The notes under the pieces are model-generated. The model was not told where the DNA came from. It did no database searches and saw only the letters and a list, made by a program, of their open reading frames with translations. From assembly GCA_021801305.1 (NCBI GenBank), contig JAJYYD010000052.1:1-27781 (forward strand): DNA of 27,781 nucleotides, read 5' to 3'. How positions within the stretch are numbered: position 1 is the stretch's first letter; every line of letters starts with the position of its first letter. This DNA is from Thermoplasmata archaeon (GTDB lineage: Archaea; Thermoplasmatota; Thermoplasmata; Thermoplasmatales; Thermoplasmataceae). This document shows, one piece after another, positions 6,571 to 14,330 of the stretch. Position numbers and translations under genes: made by a program.

Positions 6571-8301
6571 CTACATTCCTTTTTCATTGAGGTAATGGAG
6601 GAAGCCATCGGTGAACTCGTTAACATCTGATACTATGCCGTAATCGGAGTACTTGAATATCGGTGCCTCGGGATCCACATTTACAGATACAATGGTGTGA
6701 ACGTACCTCAGTCCTACAACGTGATTGTCCTGACCAGATACACCAAGGTTTATATAAAGATCTGAAGAGATCGAAGATCCGGTAAGCCCTATCTGCTGCT
6801 GTCGCGGTACAAATCCCATGTCCACAATTGGTCTGGTGGCTCCCACGCTTGTTCCAAGTTTCCGGCTCAGTTCAAGAGCTTTCTGGACAAAATCCCTCTT
6901 TTTTATACCTCTTCCCAGCCCAATGACTGCACTGCTGGAAGAGAGAGGCTTGTATTCCGGGGGGACAGGTACCTTTTCAAGCAGCCTGAAACTTTCATTG
7001 CCTGAGGAATCCGCATGATCCAGCTTGAAGTCTACAGTTCCACGATATTTGAGGAACATCCCGGGCCTTACGGTAGCCATTGCGGGCTTTGTCCTTGATA
7101 CTATCTCCGCAACTATTCCCCCACCGAATGCCGGTTTAAGCTGGACAAGCTGTTTTCCGTCATATTTGAGGTCTATGCAGTCGGCAGTGAGGCCCAGTGA
7201 TTTCTCCCCGGCAATTCTTGCTGCAATTTCCCTTCCATCTATGGTTGAAGGGAAAATAACGAATTCTGGTTTCTCTTTCTCCATAATTTTTATTATGCTT
7301 CCCGCAAAAGTATCATTTCCACGTGATTTAACACTGACATACCTGTTGCACGGCATCCCTTTCAGCTTTTCAGGATCAACATTTCCAGCCATTATTACCT
7401 CAAGGTCCTTGCCTTTTGAGATTTCACATATTTTTGACGCAATCTCTATTGATACCAAAGGATCGTCCAGTGCAATTCCCATGACAGAACCATTCTTCCC
7501 GGTTGAGGAATTGTCTATAGTTTCTGACTTGCCGCCGGATTTCTTTTCATTAATCATTTCAACGATTTTTTCATATGCCTCTTTCCCAGGGTTAAGGAAC
7601 TTTACAGTTCTCAGATTCCTTACCTCTGAAGTTCCGGTAACAACTGTTGGGGACGCATCAGTACCCGTGAAATCTATGCCAAGTTTTTCAGCGTCGAGCA
7701 TCACTATTCTTGAGGTCATGTCTGGTGTTTCAGGCTTTATGGATCTTGCCCTGTTTATCTTCTCACTAACTGATAAGACGGCAGGAAGGGTTCCTTCATA
7801 CCTGTTAATCCCATCTTCCCTGTCCTGACCCAGTATCACTGTCTTCATGTCTTCCGAAAATTCAATTGTGAAAACTGACGACTTGAATTTCATTCCTGTC
7901 ATGAACGCAATTTCAGGCGGAACCTGGGACGTTTCCCCGTCAAGTGAATATTTGCCTGCCAGGACAAGATCTGGTTTCACGTATTCCACGACCTTTGACA
8001 GTATTTTTGCCGTAACCCATGTGTCCGAACCGGCAAACTTCCTGTCGGTGACAAGATAAGCAGTATCTGCGCCCATTCTCAGAGATTCATTGAGTATTTC
8101 TCCTGCAGAAGGGGGGCCCATTGTTGCCACTACAACCTCAGATCCGGTCTTTTCCTTGATTCTTATGGCCTCCTCAACAGCCTTCTTGTCGAAGGAGTTG
8201 AACATCAAGGGCACACCTTCCCTTACTATCCTCATTGTTCTGCTGTCAAATGTTATCTTGTTTATGTCAGGAATCTGTTTTATCAGTACTAGAATTTTCA
8301 T
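6571..8301 (-). CDS. Electron transfer flavoprotein, fused beta-alpha subunits
   Basis: This 576-residue protein joins both ETF subunits in one chain. Residues 1-255 are EtfB-like (MKILVLIKQIPD start; LDGETSQVPPEIA at 120-132 in the adenine-nucleotide region). A flexible linker follows (about 256-272), and 273-576 are EtfA-like. The FAD domain carries GATRPIVDMGF (487-497), QIGLTG (503-508), LGVSGQDNH (519-527) and DPEAPIFKYSDYGIV (543-557). The usual SGAxQH is SGQDNH here, but the His is kept. ETFs pass electrons from acyl-CoA and other dehydrogenases to the respiratory chain. Fused ETFs are known in thermoacidophilic archaea. A Rieske ferredoxin gene ends 25 bases upstream on the same strand. 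No ETF-quinone oxidoreductase (FixC/FixX) is nearby. Whether it bifurcates electrons cannot be decided here. Confidence 0.92.
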   Translation of the reverse strand: MKILVLIKQIPDINKITFDSRTMRIVREGVPLMFNSFDKKAVEEAIRIKEKTGSEVVVATMGPPSAGEILNESLRMGADTAYLVTDRKFAGSDTWVTAKILSKVVEYVKPDLVLAGKYSLDGETSQVPPEIAFMTGMKFKSSVFTIEFSEDMKTVILGQDREDGINRYEGTLPAVLSVSEKINRARSIKPETPDMTSRIVMLDAEKLGIDFTGTDASPTVVTGTSEVRNLRTVKFLNPGKEAYEKIVEMINEKKSGGKSETIDNSSTGKNGSVMGIALDDPLVSIEIASKICEISKGKDLEVIMAGNVDPEKLKGMPCNRYVSVKSRGNDTFAGSIIKIMEKEKPEFVIFPSTIDGREIAARIAGEKSLGLTADCIDLKYDGKQLVQLKPAFGGGIVAEIVSRTKPAMATVRPGMFLKYRGTVDFKLDHADSSGNESFRLLEKVPVPPEYKPLSSSSAVIGLGRGIKKRDFVQKALELSRKLGTSVGATRPIVDMGFVPRQQQIGLTGSSISSDLYINLGVSGQDNHVVGLRYVHTIVSVNVDPEAPIFKYSDYGIVSDVNEFTDGFLHYLNEKGM

Positions 8302-8326
8302 TGGTTTCCTTCCGTGGAAAAAATGT

Positions 8327-8647
8327 TTACTGGAAGTCTACCAGCACTTCCCCGTTCTCCACTTTGGTTTTATACGATTTAAGAGGAGATATGTCTCCGG
8401 ATCCTTCAGGAGGACTGACCACTGACCCATCCTTCGGGTTAAATGTTGCAAAATGGTTAGGGCATATGAGTTTGCCTTCATCCATGAAACCCTCAGAGAG
8501 ATCGTAGTCTTCATGGGTGCAGTAAAGGGAAGTAGCAAAGTAGTTCTCCTTGCTTTTTATTATAAGTATCTCCTTGTTTTCCACTGAAGCCTTGAACAGG
8601 TCCCCATCTTTCATAACTCCATCCTTAAGAACTTTGTACCATGCCAT
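8327..8647 (-). CDS. Rieske-type [2Fe-2S] ferredoxin
   Basis: A small (106-residue), soluble single-domain Rieske protein. The cluster ligands are Cys43-x-His45 and Cys62-x2-His65, spaced as in Rieske ferredoxins of oxygenase and nitrite-reductase small-subunit type. It lacks the disulfide cysteines of bc1-type Rieske proteins, and there is no membrane anchor or signal peptide, so it should be cytoplasmic and of lower potential. It is first in a two-gene unit with the fused ETF and may exchange electrons with it; that partnership is inferred from context only. The start is supported by a strong ribosome binding site just before the ATG. Confidence 0.9.
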   Translation of the reverse strand: MAWYKVLKDGVMKDGDLFKASVENKEILIIKSKENYFATSLYCTHEDYDLSEGFMDEGKLICPNHFATFNPKDGSVVSPPEGSGDISPLKSYKTKVENGEVLVDFQ

Positions 8648-8648
8648 A

Positions 8649-8675
8649 TCTCCTTATGCGGTCAATTATTATAAC
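8649..8675 (-). promoter_or_regulatory. TATA box and ribosome binding site for the Rieske-ETF unit
   Basis: Reading on the minus strand, GTTATAAT (8667-8674) is followed by AAGGAGAT (8649-8656) directly before the ATG at 8647. The ribosome binding site matches the archaeal 16S tail well, but its spacing to the ATG is very short. The promoter faces that of the methionine aminopeptidase gene across a 124-bp divergent interval. Confidence 0.5.
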
Positions 8676-8726
8676 TTTTTTTCATAGATTTTCATAGGAT
8701 TCAATGCCCCATAAACAGGGGAATCA

Positions 8727-8739
8727 AAAAAATACTTAA
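8727..8739 (+). promoter_or_regulatory. TATA-like element for methionine aminopeptidase
   Basis: AAAAATACTTAAG is centred about 37 bp before the TTG start at 8772, predicting transcription from near 8760. Confidence 0.4.
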
Positions 8740-8771
8740 GCCCTGCACAACTTTAGTTTCGGTAATGATTT

Positions 8772-9647
8772 TTGGACAGCGAGGTTAAAAACAAGTATCT
8801 TGAGGCCGGAAGAATAGGCAGGGAAGCCCTGGAATATGCGCAGACTCTTATTGAACCGGGTGTTCTGTTTCTGGATGTGGCCGAGAAAGCCGAGCAATTT
8901 ATCAGGGAACAGGGTGGAAAACCATCTTTTCCGGTCAATCTGTCAATTAACAACGAGGCCGCCCATTATACTCCCTCATTCGGGGATACAAAAACTTTCA
9001 AGACGGGAGATGTTGTAAAGGTCGACCTTGGAGCACAGGTAGATGGGTATCTGTCGGATAACGCTGCAACAGTTGAGGTTGGTGAATCCGGAAAACATTC
9101 AGATTTAATAGACTGCACAAGGGAGGCACTGAACGCTGCCCTCAAGGTCCTGAGACCCATGATACCTGTAAGAAAAATAGGGGCAGAAATAGAGAAGGTG
9201 GTCTCATCATTCGGTTTCAAGCCAGTAAAGAATCTTGGGGGGCATGGAATAAACAGGTATGACCTGCACTCCTCAATATTCATACCTAATTATGATGACG
9301 GCAATGCCGCTATGGTAAAACCGGACACTGTAATTGCCATAGAACCATTCGCAAGCTCAGGAATCGGAATGATACACAATGGACCTGGAGGGAACATATA
9401 TATCCTTTCAGGAACAAAGATAAACAGGGATGAGGAAATCTACAGGAATTTCAATACAATACCATTTGCCGAGAGATGGCTGGCAAAAATTGATCCAGAC
9501 TATAAGAAATATCTTAAAAAGATGCTTTTCAGGAGAGAGGTATCACACTTTGCGATCTTGAGGGAGCACTCAGGTGCATTCATATCGCAGGCCGAACATA
9601 CAATAATGATACTTTCTGATGATATAGTTGTTACAACAAGGAAATAG
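8772..9647 (+). CDS. map: Methionine aminopeptidase (archaeal type 2)
   Basis: The enzyme removes the initiator methionine from new proteins. All five metal ligands of the pita-bread fold are in place: Asp85 (KVDLGA), Asp96 (LSDNAAT), His158 (GGHGI), Glu191 (IAIEPFA) and Glu275 (QAEHT). The insert between about 210 and 260 with IYRNFNTIPFAERWL is the helical insertion typical of type 2 enzymes, and 291 residues is the usual archaeal length. The start is a TTG: a TGA lies two codons upstream in frame and the nearby ATG (8765) is out of frame. Its stop is one base from the stop of the converging thymidylate kinase gene. Confidence 0.95.
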   Translation: MDSEVKNKYLEAGRIGREALEYAQTLIEPGVLFLDVAEKAEQFIREQGGKPSFPVNLSINNEAAHYTPSFGDTKTFKTGDVVKVDLGAQVDGYLSDNAATVEVGESGKHSDLIDCTREALNAALKVLRPMIPVRKIGAEIEKVVSSFGFKPVKNLGGHGINRYDLHSSIFIPNYDDGNAAMVKPDTVIAIEPFASSGIGMIHNGPGGNIYILSGTKINRDEEIYRNFNTIPFAERWLAKIDPDYKKYLKKMLFRREVSHFAILREHSGAFISQAEHTIMILSDDIVVTTRK

Positions 9648-9648
9648 C

Positions 9649-10251
9649 CTATCCCTTAAGCTTTCCAAGTATTGCTTCAAGTGCGATCGCAGTCACTTTT
9701 TCCACGGGCAGGCTTGAATCAATAACTATCCAGTTTCTGTCGATCATCCTGTGGTAATAGTTCCGGACCATTTTCAGGTATCCAGGTTCCTCGAATCCTG
9801 ATCTTTCTTTCCTTCTGGCAATTCTGGTGGCTATACTGTCCGGTTCCAGGTCCAGGAAGAGTATGAGATCAGGCATCATCCTGATAACCATAGAAACATT
9901 GGTCATCCATTCAATGGTACTGTCCATGCCGCCCATAATGATCTCCATGAGAGGTCCCTGGTATGCATATGAAGAATGAATATACCTGTCTGAAATGACA
10001 ATCCGATCCTGATCGAGTTCACTGTTTATGGTCTTCTGGTGATGCAGCCTGTCAGTTGTGAACCTGAAGAAAAGCTCAATTGCATTCTCAGCAGACCTGT
10101 TCCTCTGCTCACTTTCTGTGATGAAAAACCGGTCTGTCGGTTCCCGGGTCAGGAAAACCGGTCTTCCCAGTTCAAGAAGCTTCTTTTTCAAATTCCTGGC
10201 AAGAGTGCTCTTTCCTGAACCATCTATTCCCTCTATGCTTACAAACAACAA
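9649..10251 (-). CDS. tmk: Thymidylate kinase
   Basis: dTMP kinase phosphorylates dTMP to dTDP for DNA synthesis. The 200-residue protein has a P-loop GIDGSGKST (8-16), the TREPT substrate segment (35-39), the DRY motif (88-90) and a LID-like ARRKERSGFEE. The length is normal for the family. The reading frame begins with two consecutive TTG codons; an ATG nearby is out of frame, so a TTG start at 10251 is most likely, although the second TTG is possible. A TATA-like ATATTC lies about 30 bp upstream within the 110-bp interval shared with the divergent PLP-enzyme gene. Confidence 0.93.
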   Translation of the reverse strand: MLFVSIEGIDGSGKSTLARNLKKKLLELGRPVFLTREPTDRFFITESEQRNRSAENAIELFFRFTTDRLHHQKTINSELDQDRIVISDRYIHSSYAYQGPLMEIIMGGMDSTIEWMTNVSMVIRMMPDLILFLDLEPDSIATRIARRKERSGFEEPGYLKMVRNYYHRMIDRNWIVIDSSLPVEKVTAIALEAILGKLKG

Positions 10252-10361
10252 TGATCATCGTTTAATGCAACGGAAACATAAGAATATGTCCAAAGCATCT
10301 GTCATCTTCCCTTAACGGTTTCTTTCATAAGAATAATTAGGGGAAATCCACATAACCATGT

Positions 10362-11543
10362 ATGGAAAATAAAAGTTACAAAGGTTTCAACACAAAGGCT
10401 GTGCATGGTGGAGAGCTCAAAATTCCAGAATTCGGGAACGTAACAACTCCAGTTTTTGAGAACTCAACTTTTGTATATCCAAATTACAATTCCGGGGCAT
10501 ACCTCGATCATACCAGCAACCTTCCTTATATATATTCCAGATGGGGCAACCCGACCTTGCAGGCTCTTGAGCTGAAATATTCGGAACTTGAGAACTCAAA
10601 GCATGGCCTTTCTTTTTCATCAGGCATGAGCGCCATAGTATCGACTGTTCTATCCATGTGTAAAAAAGGGGACAGGATACTTTCGATCTCCGATCTCTAC
10701 GGGCAGACCAGTTCGTTCTTCTCGAAAGATGCACTGGAAATGGGCATAGAGACCGATTTCATAAATGTGGAGAAATTGAATTCAGGAAACTTTTCAGGAA
10801 AGGGGTACTCCCTGATCTATCTTGAATCTATAACAAACCCAACCCTTAAAGTGTCAAACATAAAATCAACTGCAAAAATTGCAAATGAAACGGATACACC
10901 GGTGGTTGTGGATGCAACATTTGCATCTCCATATAACCAGAAACCACTGGATCTGGGGGCAAAAGTGTCAATACACAGTGGAACAAAATACCTGGCCGGT
11001 CACAGTGATATAGTGCTGGGAATGGTGGCTACGGAAGAACACCTGTTCCATAAGATTCACTCAAAAAGAAAGGTTCTTGGTGGAACTCCGGACGCGCTTC
11101 AGGCATTTCTCGCTTCAAGGGGACTTAAAACACTGGGGTTGAGAATGCAGAAGCACAATTCAAATGCCGCAGAGATATTCCGTTATCTTAAGCAGGAGAA
11201 AAAGGTAAAGAGGGTATTCTATCCAGGCGATCCGGATTCCCAGTTCTTTGAAGCTGCAAGACAGAACCTCTCTGGTTACGGGGGCATGATCTCATTCGAA
11301 CTGAAAGGTGGGATTGAAGCCGCAAGGAACTTCATAAAGCATCTGGGAATTCCATCGGCTGCACCAAGCCTTGGAGGGGTGGAAAGCCTGGTGACACTTC
11401 CGGTCGATACCAGCCATTCCACGATTCCTCCTGAAATCAGAAAATCAATGGGAATAGAAGACGGACTTGTCCGGTTCTCCACAGGGATCGAAGATCCGGA
11501 AGATCTGATTTATGACCTGCAGAATGCGCTTGAAGTCATATAG
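10362..11543 (+). CDS. Cystathionine gamma-lyase/gamma-synthase family PLP enzyme
   Basis: A 393-residue fold-type I PLP enzyme of the Cys/Met metabolism family. Lys209 in SGTKYLAGHSD is the PLP-binding lysine, Asp184 (VVDATFASP) pairs with the pyridine nitrogen, Tyr113 (DLYG) stacks on the ring, and YSRWGNPT (58-65) gives the phosphate-binding Tyr/Arg of the neighbouring subunit. The residue after LYG is Gln, not the Cys of typical methionine gamma-lyases, which argues weakly against that activity. It could make cystathionine, cleave it, or use O-acetyl/succinyl-homoserine; motifs do not separate these. The methionine-salvage operon elsewhere in the window fits a sulfur amino acid role. The gene stands alone on the plus strand and its stop is 3 bases from the pth2 stop. 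Confidence 0.9.
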   Translation: MENKSYKGFNTKAVHGGELKIPEFGNVTTPVFENSTFVYPNYNSGAYLDHTSNLPYIYSRWGNPTLQALELKYSELENSKHGLSFSSGMSAIVSTVLSMCKKGDRILSISDLYGQTSSFFSKDALEMGIETDFINVEKLNSGNFSGKGYSLIYLESITNPTLKVSNIKSTAKIANETDTPVVVDATFASPYNQKPLDLGAKVSIHSGTKYLAGHSDIVLGMVATEEHLFHKIHSKRKVLGGTPDALQAFLASRGLKTLGLRMQKHNSNAAEIFRYLKQEKKVKRVFYPGDPDSQFFEAARQNLSGYGGMISFELKGGIEAARNFIKHLGIPSAAPSLGGVESLVTLPVDTSHSTIPPEIRKSMGIEDGLVRFSTGIEDPEDLIYDLQNALEVI

Positions 11544-11546
11544 TGA

Positions 11547-11906
11547 TCAGAGAAGCGGATATTTGCCTGTTATGGGATCTATAACGCTCTCCTCAACAGG
11601 ACCTATGCCCAGGCATGTCACTGTTCCAGGCATTATTTGCGTGAACCCTGCATCGGTGATAAGGCAGGACGTTATACCCATCTGATCGATCATTGTTTTC
11701 AGTCTCATTACGGCTTCCAGGCTGTCAAGCCTGATAACTATCTTTTTCTGGCCCTGGCTTATCCATTCCCGGAATAACTTCCTGTCATCCTTCTCGGACT
11801 TCAGGGCACATGAAACCGCGGCATGGGCTGCCTGGGCTGCAATTTTCCCTTTCCCCATGTCCAGGTCCTTCCTTACGGCAATAACCATTTTAACGCTGTC
11901 TACCAT
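11547..11906 (-). CDS. pth2: Peptidyl-tRNA hydrolase, archaeal type (Pth2)
   Basis: Pth2 releases peptides from prematurely dropped peptidyl-tRNA. The 119 residues match the family over the full length: [19 protein letters not shown] near the N-terminus with the conserved lysines, AAHAA after it, and the C-terminal [20 protein letters not shown] active-site block. It is last in a three-gene unit. Its start overlaps the end of carS by 7 bases, so translation is likely coupled. Confidence 0.96.
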   Translation of the reverse strand: MVDSVKMVIAVRKDLDMGKGKIAAQAAHAAVSCALKSEKDDRKLFREWISQGQKKIVIRLDSLEAVMRLKTMIDQMGITSCLITDAGFTQIMPGTVTCLGIGPVEESVIDPITGKYPLL

Positions 11907-12460
11907 GGCACATCCTTCTTGTTCATCCTGTAACCTATTATATTGACTGCCCTGTGGAGGGGAGGTGTTATGATCAGTATTGTAATCAATCCTACTATGT
12001 CACCATAATAAAGCATGAAGAAGTGCCTTTCAAATACGAACAGGAGCAGGAACGACATCAGTACGAAAGGCCACTGGTCAAGCAGGGAACCTTTTCCACC
12101 TCTTTCTATGCCAATTCTCCTCTTTATGAAAGAACCTGCCATGTCGCCAAGAAGAGATCCGGCGCTCATGGTAGCAAGGACTCCTATTGCCCCGGTTAAC
12201 GTGGATGAGAAATTCCCGATATGCAGGTTTAAAACAACCAGCAGAGCGTAAATGATCAGGCCAAATATGACGCCTGCAGCAACCCCTCCAAAAAAACCAC
12301 TCCATGTCTTTCCGTCTCCAAAAATCCTCTTTCCGTCCACAAACTTTTTCCCAAAGTCCACAGGAAAGTGGCCTCCTGTTATTACGGCTCCGGGATTGGC
12401 TATGAAAGCAGGTATGAAAAACAACAGGGACTGAAATATTTCAAGGGGGATATCAGGCAT
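11900..12460 (-). CDS. carS: CDP-archaeol synthase
   Basis: CarS transfers CTP onto 2,3-di-O-geranylgeranylglyceryl phosphate, the activation step before polar head-group addition to archaeal lipids. The 186-residue protein is polytopic with about five hydrophobic segments. Family motifs are GDGKTWSG (48-55), [11 protein letters not shown] (105-115) and LLDQW (126-130), which hold the Mg2+/nucleotide-binding residues. It overlaps the upstream HTH-CBS regulator gene by 8 bases and the downstream pth2 by 7 bases, which makes a single tightly packed transcript very likely. Confidence 0.95.
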   Translation of the reverse strand: MPDIPLEIFQSLLFFIPAFIANPGAVITGGHFPVDFGKKFVDGKRIFGDGKTWSGFFGGVAAGVIFGLIIYALLVVLNLHIGNFSSTLTGAIGVLATMSAGSLLGDMAGSFIKRRIGIERGGKGSLLDQWPFVLMSFLLLFVFERHFFMLYYGDIVGLITILIITPPLHRAVNIIGYRMNKKDVPW

Positions 12461-13031
12461 ACTCTTCTACAGCCTTCAGTATGTCAGCTTTGGTTATTAT
12501 GCCTTTCAGTTCCCCTCCATCCATGATCAGAACAGCGTTCGAGAACTTCAGAAGCGGATATATCATTGAAATCGGGCTTGATTTATCAACCTGCGGTGGT
12601 GTAATGCCCATTACCTTGCGGACCAGCAGATGTTTCAGGGATTCTATTGTGGCACCCCTTATGAGAAGATCATTGATGTCACTCTCAGTCACAGCACCTA
12701 TAACCTTCCCATCCTGGGTAACAACAGGCAGCTGAGAATAGCCTTTCTCCCTCATGGTGTTTAATGCGGATATTATGGAATCAGATGGATTGCATGTTAT
12801 GATTGACTTGGTCATTATCTTTCCCGCGACAATGTCTATTCCGGTTGCCTTCTGGCCGGTCTTGTTCAGGTACTCAAATATTTTTCTCACTTTGTCATAG
12901 GTGGGGTTTATGCTGCCCTTTTCAAGCCTTGCAATATAAGACTGGCTGACACCGCTGATCTTCGCTAGTTCCTTCTGGCTTATTCCAAGGTTCTTCCGCA
13001 TTTTCCTCAGTTCTTCTATAGATGGAAGCAT
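12453..13031 (-). CDS. HTH (XRE-type) transcription regulator with two CBS domains
   Basis: The 192-residue protein starts with a Cro/CI-type helix-turn-helix (about 5-60; [20 protein letters not shown], then RLEKG) followed by a CBS pair (about 70-125 and 130-190; IMTKSIITC...GYSQLPVV and VMGITPPQ...NAVLIMDG). CBS pairs commonly bind adenosine nucleotides or S-adenosylmethionine, so it may be a ligand-sensing regulator. Such HTH-CBS proteins are frequent in archaea. It heads the operon with carS and pth2. A palindrome between its TATA box and start codon suggests autoregulation. The ligand and other targets are unknown; the divergent hemerythrin gene 170 bp away is a candidate target. Confidence 0.92.
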   Translation of the reverse strand: MLPSIEELRKMRKNLGISQKELAKISGVSQSYIARLEKGSINPTYDKVRKIFEYLNKTGQKATGIDIVAGKIMTKSIITCNPSDSIISALNTMREKGYSQLPVVTQDGKVIGAVTESDINDLLIRGATIESLKHLLVRKVMGITPPQVDKSSPISMIYPLLKFSNAVLIMDGGELKGIITKADILKAVEEYA

Positions 13032-13032
13032 A

Positions 13033-13050
13033 GGTAATGATTATATTACC
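13033..13050. promoter_or_regulatory. Palindromic operator candidate (GGTAAT-N6-ATTACC)
   Basis: GGTAATGATTATATTACC has perfect 6-bp arms around six bases. It fills the space between the regulator's TATA box (13051-13061) and its start codon (13031), where a bound repressor would block transcription initiation. The likely binder is the HTH-CBS protein encoded immediately downstream; this is inference from position. Confidence 0.5.
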
Positions 13051-13061
13051 AGAATATATAA
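13051..13061 (-). promoter_or_regulatory. TATA box for the regulator-carS-pth2 operon
   Basis: On the minus strand TTATATATTCT is centred about 26 bp from the ATG at 13031, predicting a leaderless transcript. No Shine-Dalgarno sequence precedes the ATG. Confidence 0.6.
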
Positions 13062-13077
13062 ATAATATTACAAATTC

Positions 13078-13094
13078 AATTACTTGGGGTAATT
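13078..13094. promoter_or_regulatory. Second palindrome with the same core (AATTAC-N5-GTAATT)
   Basis: AATTACTTGGGGTAATT has perfect 6-bp arms. It uses the same ATTAC/GTAAT core as the operator candidate at 13033-13050, in opposite arm order, and a further ATTAC lies at 13067-13071. The group sits in the divergent interval between the regulator and the first hemerythrin gene. Confidence 0.4.
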
Positions 13095-13167
13095 ATGACC
13101 CGGCAGTTTTCAGTACTTTGAAATAACCATATTTCACCTGCCTGGAAGAGATATATCATTGCCATGG

Positions 13168-13178
13168 AAATATTTATC
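13168..13178 (+). promoter_or_regulatory. TATA box for the first hemerythrin-like gene
   Basis: GAAATATTTAT is centred about 28 bp before the ATG at 13201. This spacing supports a leaderless mRNA and decides the start codon against the in-frame TTG at 13159, which would lie upstream of the promoter. Confidence 0.6.
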
Positions 13179-13200
13179 CAGGATATCAGATTGCATAAAT

Positions 13201-13677
13201 ATGAGCCTGAAGGATTCGCTTACTTTCAAGGGTTCTATTGCAACCCAGTTGCTGCGCAATCAGCACATAACCACGGTGGAATTTGCGGAGGGATACCTGG
13301 AGAACAGCATTGATATGAAAAAATTCCTGGAACATGTGGATTATTCCATTAACGTGCATTTTGCACTTGAGGATAATTTTCTAATACCAATATTCAGGCC
13401 ATACCTCAGGAAGTACCTTGATTTTGAGGAGCCAATCAGGGTAATTTCCGGGGAACACCTTACTATAAGGAGGGAAAGACAACTGCTTTACAGGCCCAAT
13501 ATGACTGAATCTGATGAGGAAGTGCAGCTATCACAGGATGAATTGTCTGGAAAATGCGGCATAATCGCAAAAACCCTGCTCCAGCACGTGTACAAGGAGG
13601 AAAACGGGCTATTCGGGCTTGTTGACACCTATCTTCCCGAACCTGAGAAGAAAGAGGTCTCTGCCAGAATCGAATAA
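13201..13677 (+). CDS. Hemerythrin-like HHE-domain protein (first of a convergent pair)
   Basis: A 158-residue four-helix protein with hemerythrin/HHE-type ligand candidates on successive helices: His22; His53-x3-Glu57 (VHFALEDNFLIPIF); His86 (GEHLTIRR); His129-x3-Glu133 (LLQHVYKEENGLF). The H-x3-E repeats followed by LFP/LFG are the family hallmark of a di-iron site that may bind O2 or NO, or store or sense iron. There is no signal peptide, so it should be cytoplasmic. The start at 13201 is fixed by the promoter. Its stop faces that of a second HHE gene across 36 bases, with matching ligand spacing. The exact function is unknown. Confidence 0.85.
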   Translation: MSLKDSLTFKGSIATQLLRNQHITTVEFAEGYLENSIDMKKFLEHVDYSINVHFALEDNFLIPIFRPYLRKYLDFEEPIRVISGEHLTIRRERQLLYRPNMTESDEEVQLSQDELSGKCGIIAKTLLQHVYKEENGLFGLVDTYLPEPEKKEVSARIE

Positions 13678-13686
13678 AATCTTCCA

Positions 13687-13709
13687 TTGCTGGAAAAAGT
13701 TGCCAGCAA
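13687..13709. terminator. Hairpin between the convergent hemerythrin-like genes
   Basis: TTGCTGG (13687-13693) and CCAGCAA (13703-13709) form a perfect 7-bp stem with a nine-base loop, in the 36-base gap between the two stops. It could end transcription from both sides or stabilise both mRNA 3' ends. It lacks a clear T-tract on either side, so a terminator role is not certain. Confidence 0.4.
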
Positions 13710-13713
13710 GTGA

Positions 13714-14226
13714 TCATTTCTCCATGCCGAAAAAATACCTGAAGGCGCTTGGATTGATCCCGGTTGCGTCAATATATTTCCCGATTCCGAAAGACTCAAT
13801 TGTTGAAAGTGCGTCTTTCATGGATGATTTCAGCTCATTTGCGTCCATTTGATTCCATCTGGGAAAAATATCAACCTCCTCGGAAGCATTGTGATCAACC
13901 AGTAACTTGTAGAAGAGCGGCTTTCTCTCCAGCACAAGGTCATGGTTTCCGGAATCGTGCCATTTCATTATATTCACGGCAAGTGTGTCAATAAGCTTAT
14001 GATCCGCCTTGATTCTTTCGGCACGTTCCCTGAACTGTTTTGAATCCGGGAACGGATAGGATTCAAGAACCGGGAAACATATTTTTTCCTCAAGTTCTAT
14101 GTGGCACTCCTTTACATATGAATGAAAATTTATGAATGCATCACTGTCATACTGCTTTTCCAGCAGCCATTTTGACTGTTTAATTGCAAGATGCTCAATC
14201 ATCAGGACTTCTGCAAGATCAGCCAT
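13714..14226 (-). CDS. Hemerythrin-like HHE-domain protein (second of a convergent pair)
   Basis: A 170-residue protein with the same ligand pattern as its convergent neighbour: His12 (IEHLAIKQ), His42-x3-Glu46 (CHIELEEKICFPVLE), His76 (KADHKLID) and His112-x3-Glu116 (DHNASEEVDIFPRW). Overall identity to the first protein is low by eye, so the pair is divergent. Compared with it there is a C-terminal extension of about 30 residues (IGKYIDATGINPSAF). It should be cytoplasmic and bind a di-iron centre; O2, NO or iron handling are all possible. A TATA-like ATATTAAAA lies about 17 bp upstream, slightly close for this ATG. Confidence 0.85.
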   Translation of the reverse strand: MADLAEVLMIEHLAIKQSKWLLEKQYDSDAFINFHSYVKECHIELEEKICFPVLESYPFPDSKQFRERAERIKADHKLIDTLAVNIMKWHDSGNHDLVLERKPLFYKLLVDHNASEEVDIFPRWNQMDANELKSSMKDALSTIESFGIGKYIDATGINPSAFRYFFGMEK

Positions 14227-14330
14227 AATCAGACCATTTTTAATATCTCTGTCCCGGTCTTAAGGCTTCCGGATGCATTTATCAAAATATTTAAACAATG
14301 AATAAATAGTATGTTTCAATTACACCGTTA

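Noticed and set aside
7025..7828. 267-codon plus-strand open frame inside the ETF gene
   Set aside because: It is antisense to a clear, full-length ETF with intact motifs; its serine/proline-rich translation has no domain features and no promoter precedes it.
13159..13200. Longer TTG-initiated form of the first hemerythrin-like protein
   Set aside because: The TATA box at 13168-13178 lies inside this extension and predicts transcription starting at the ATG at 13201.
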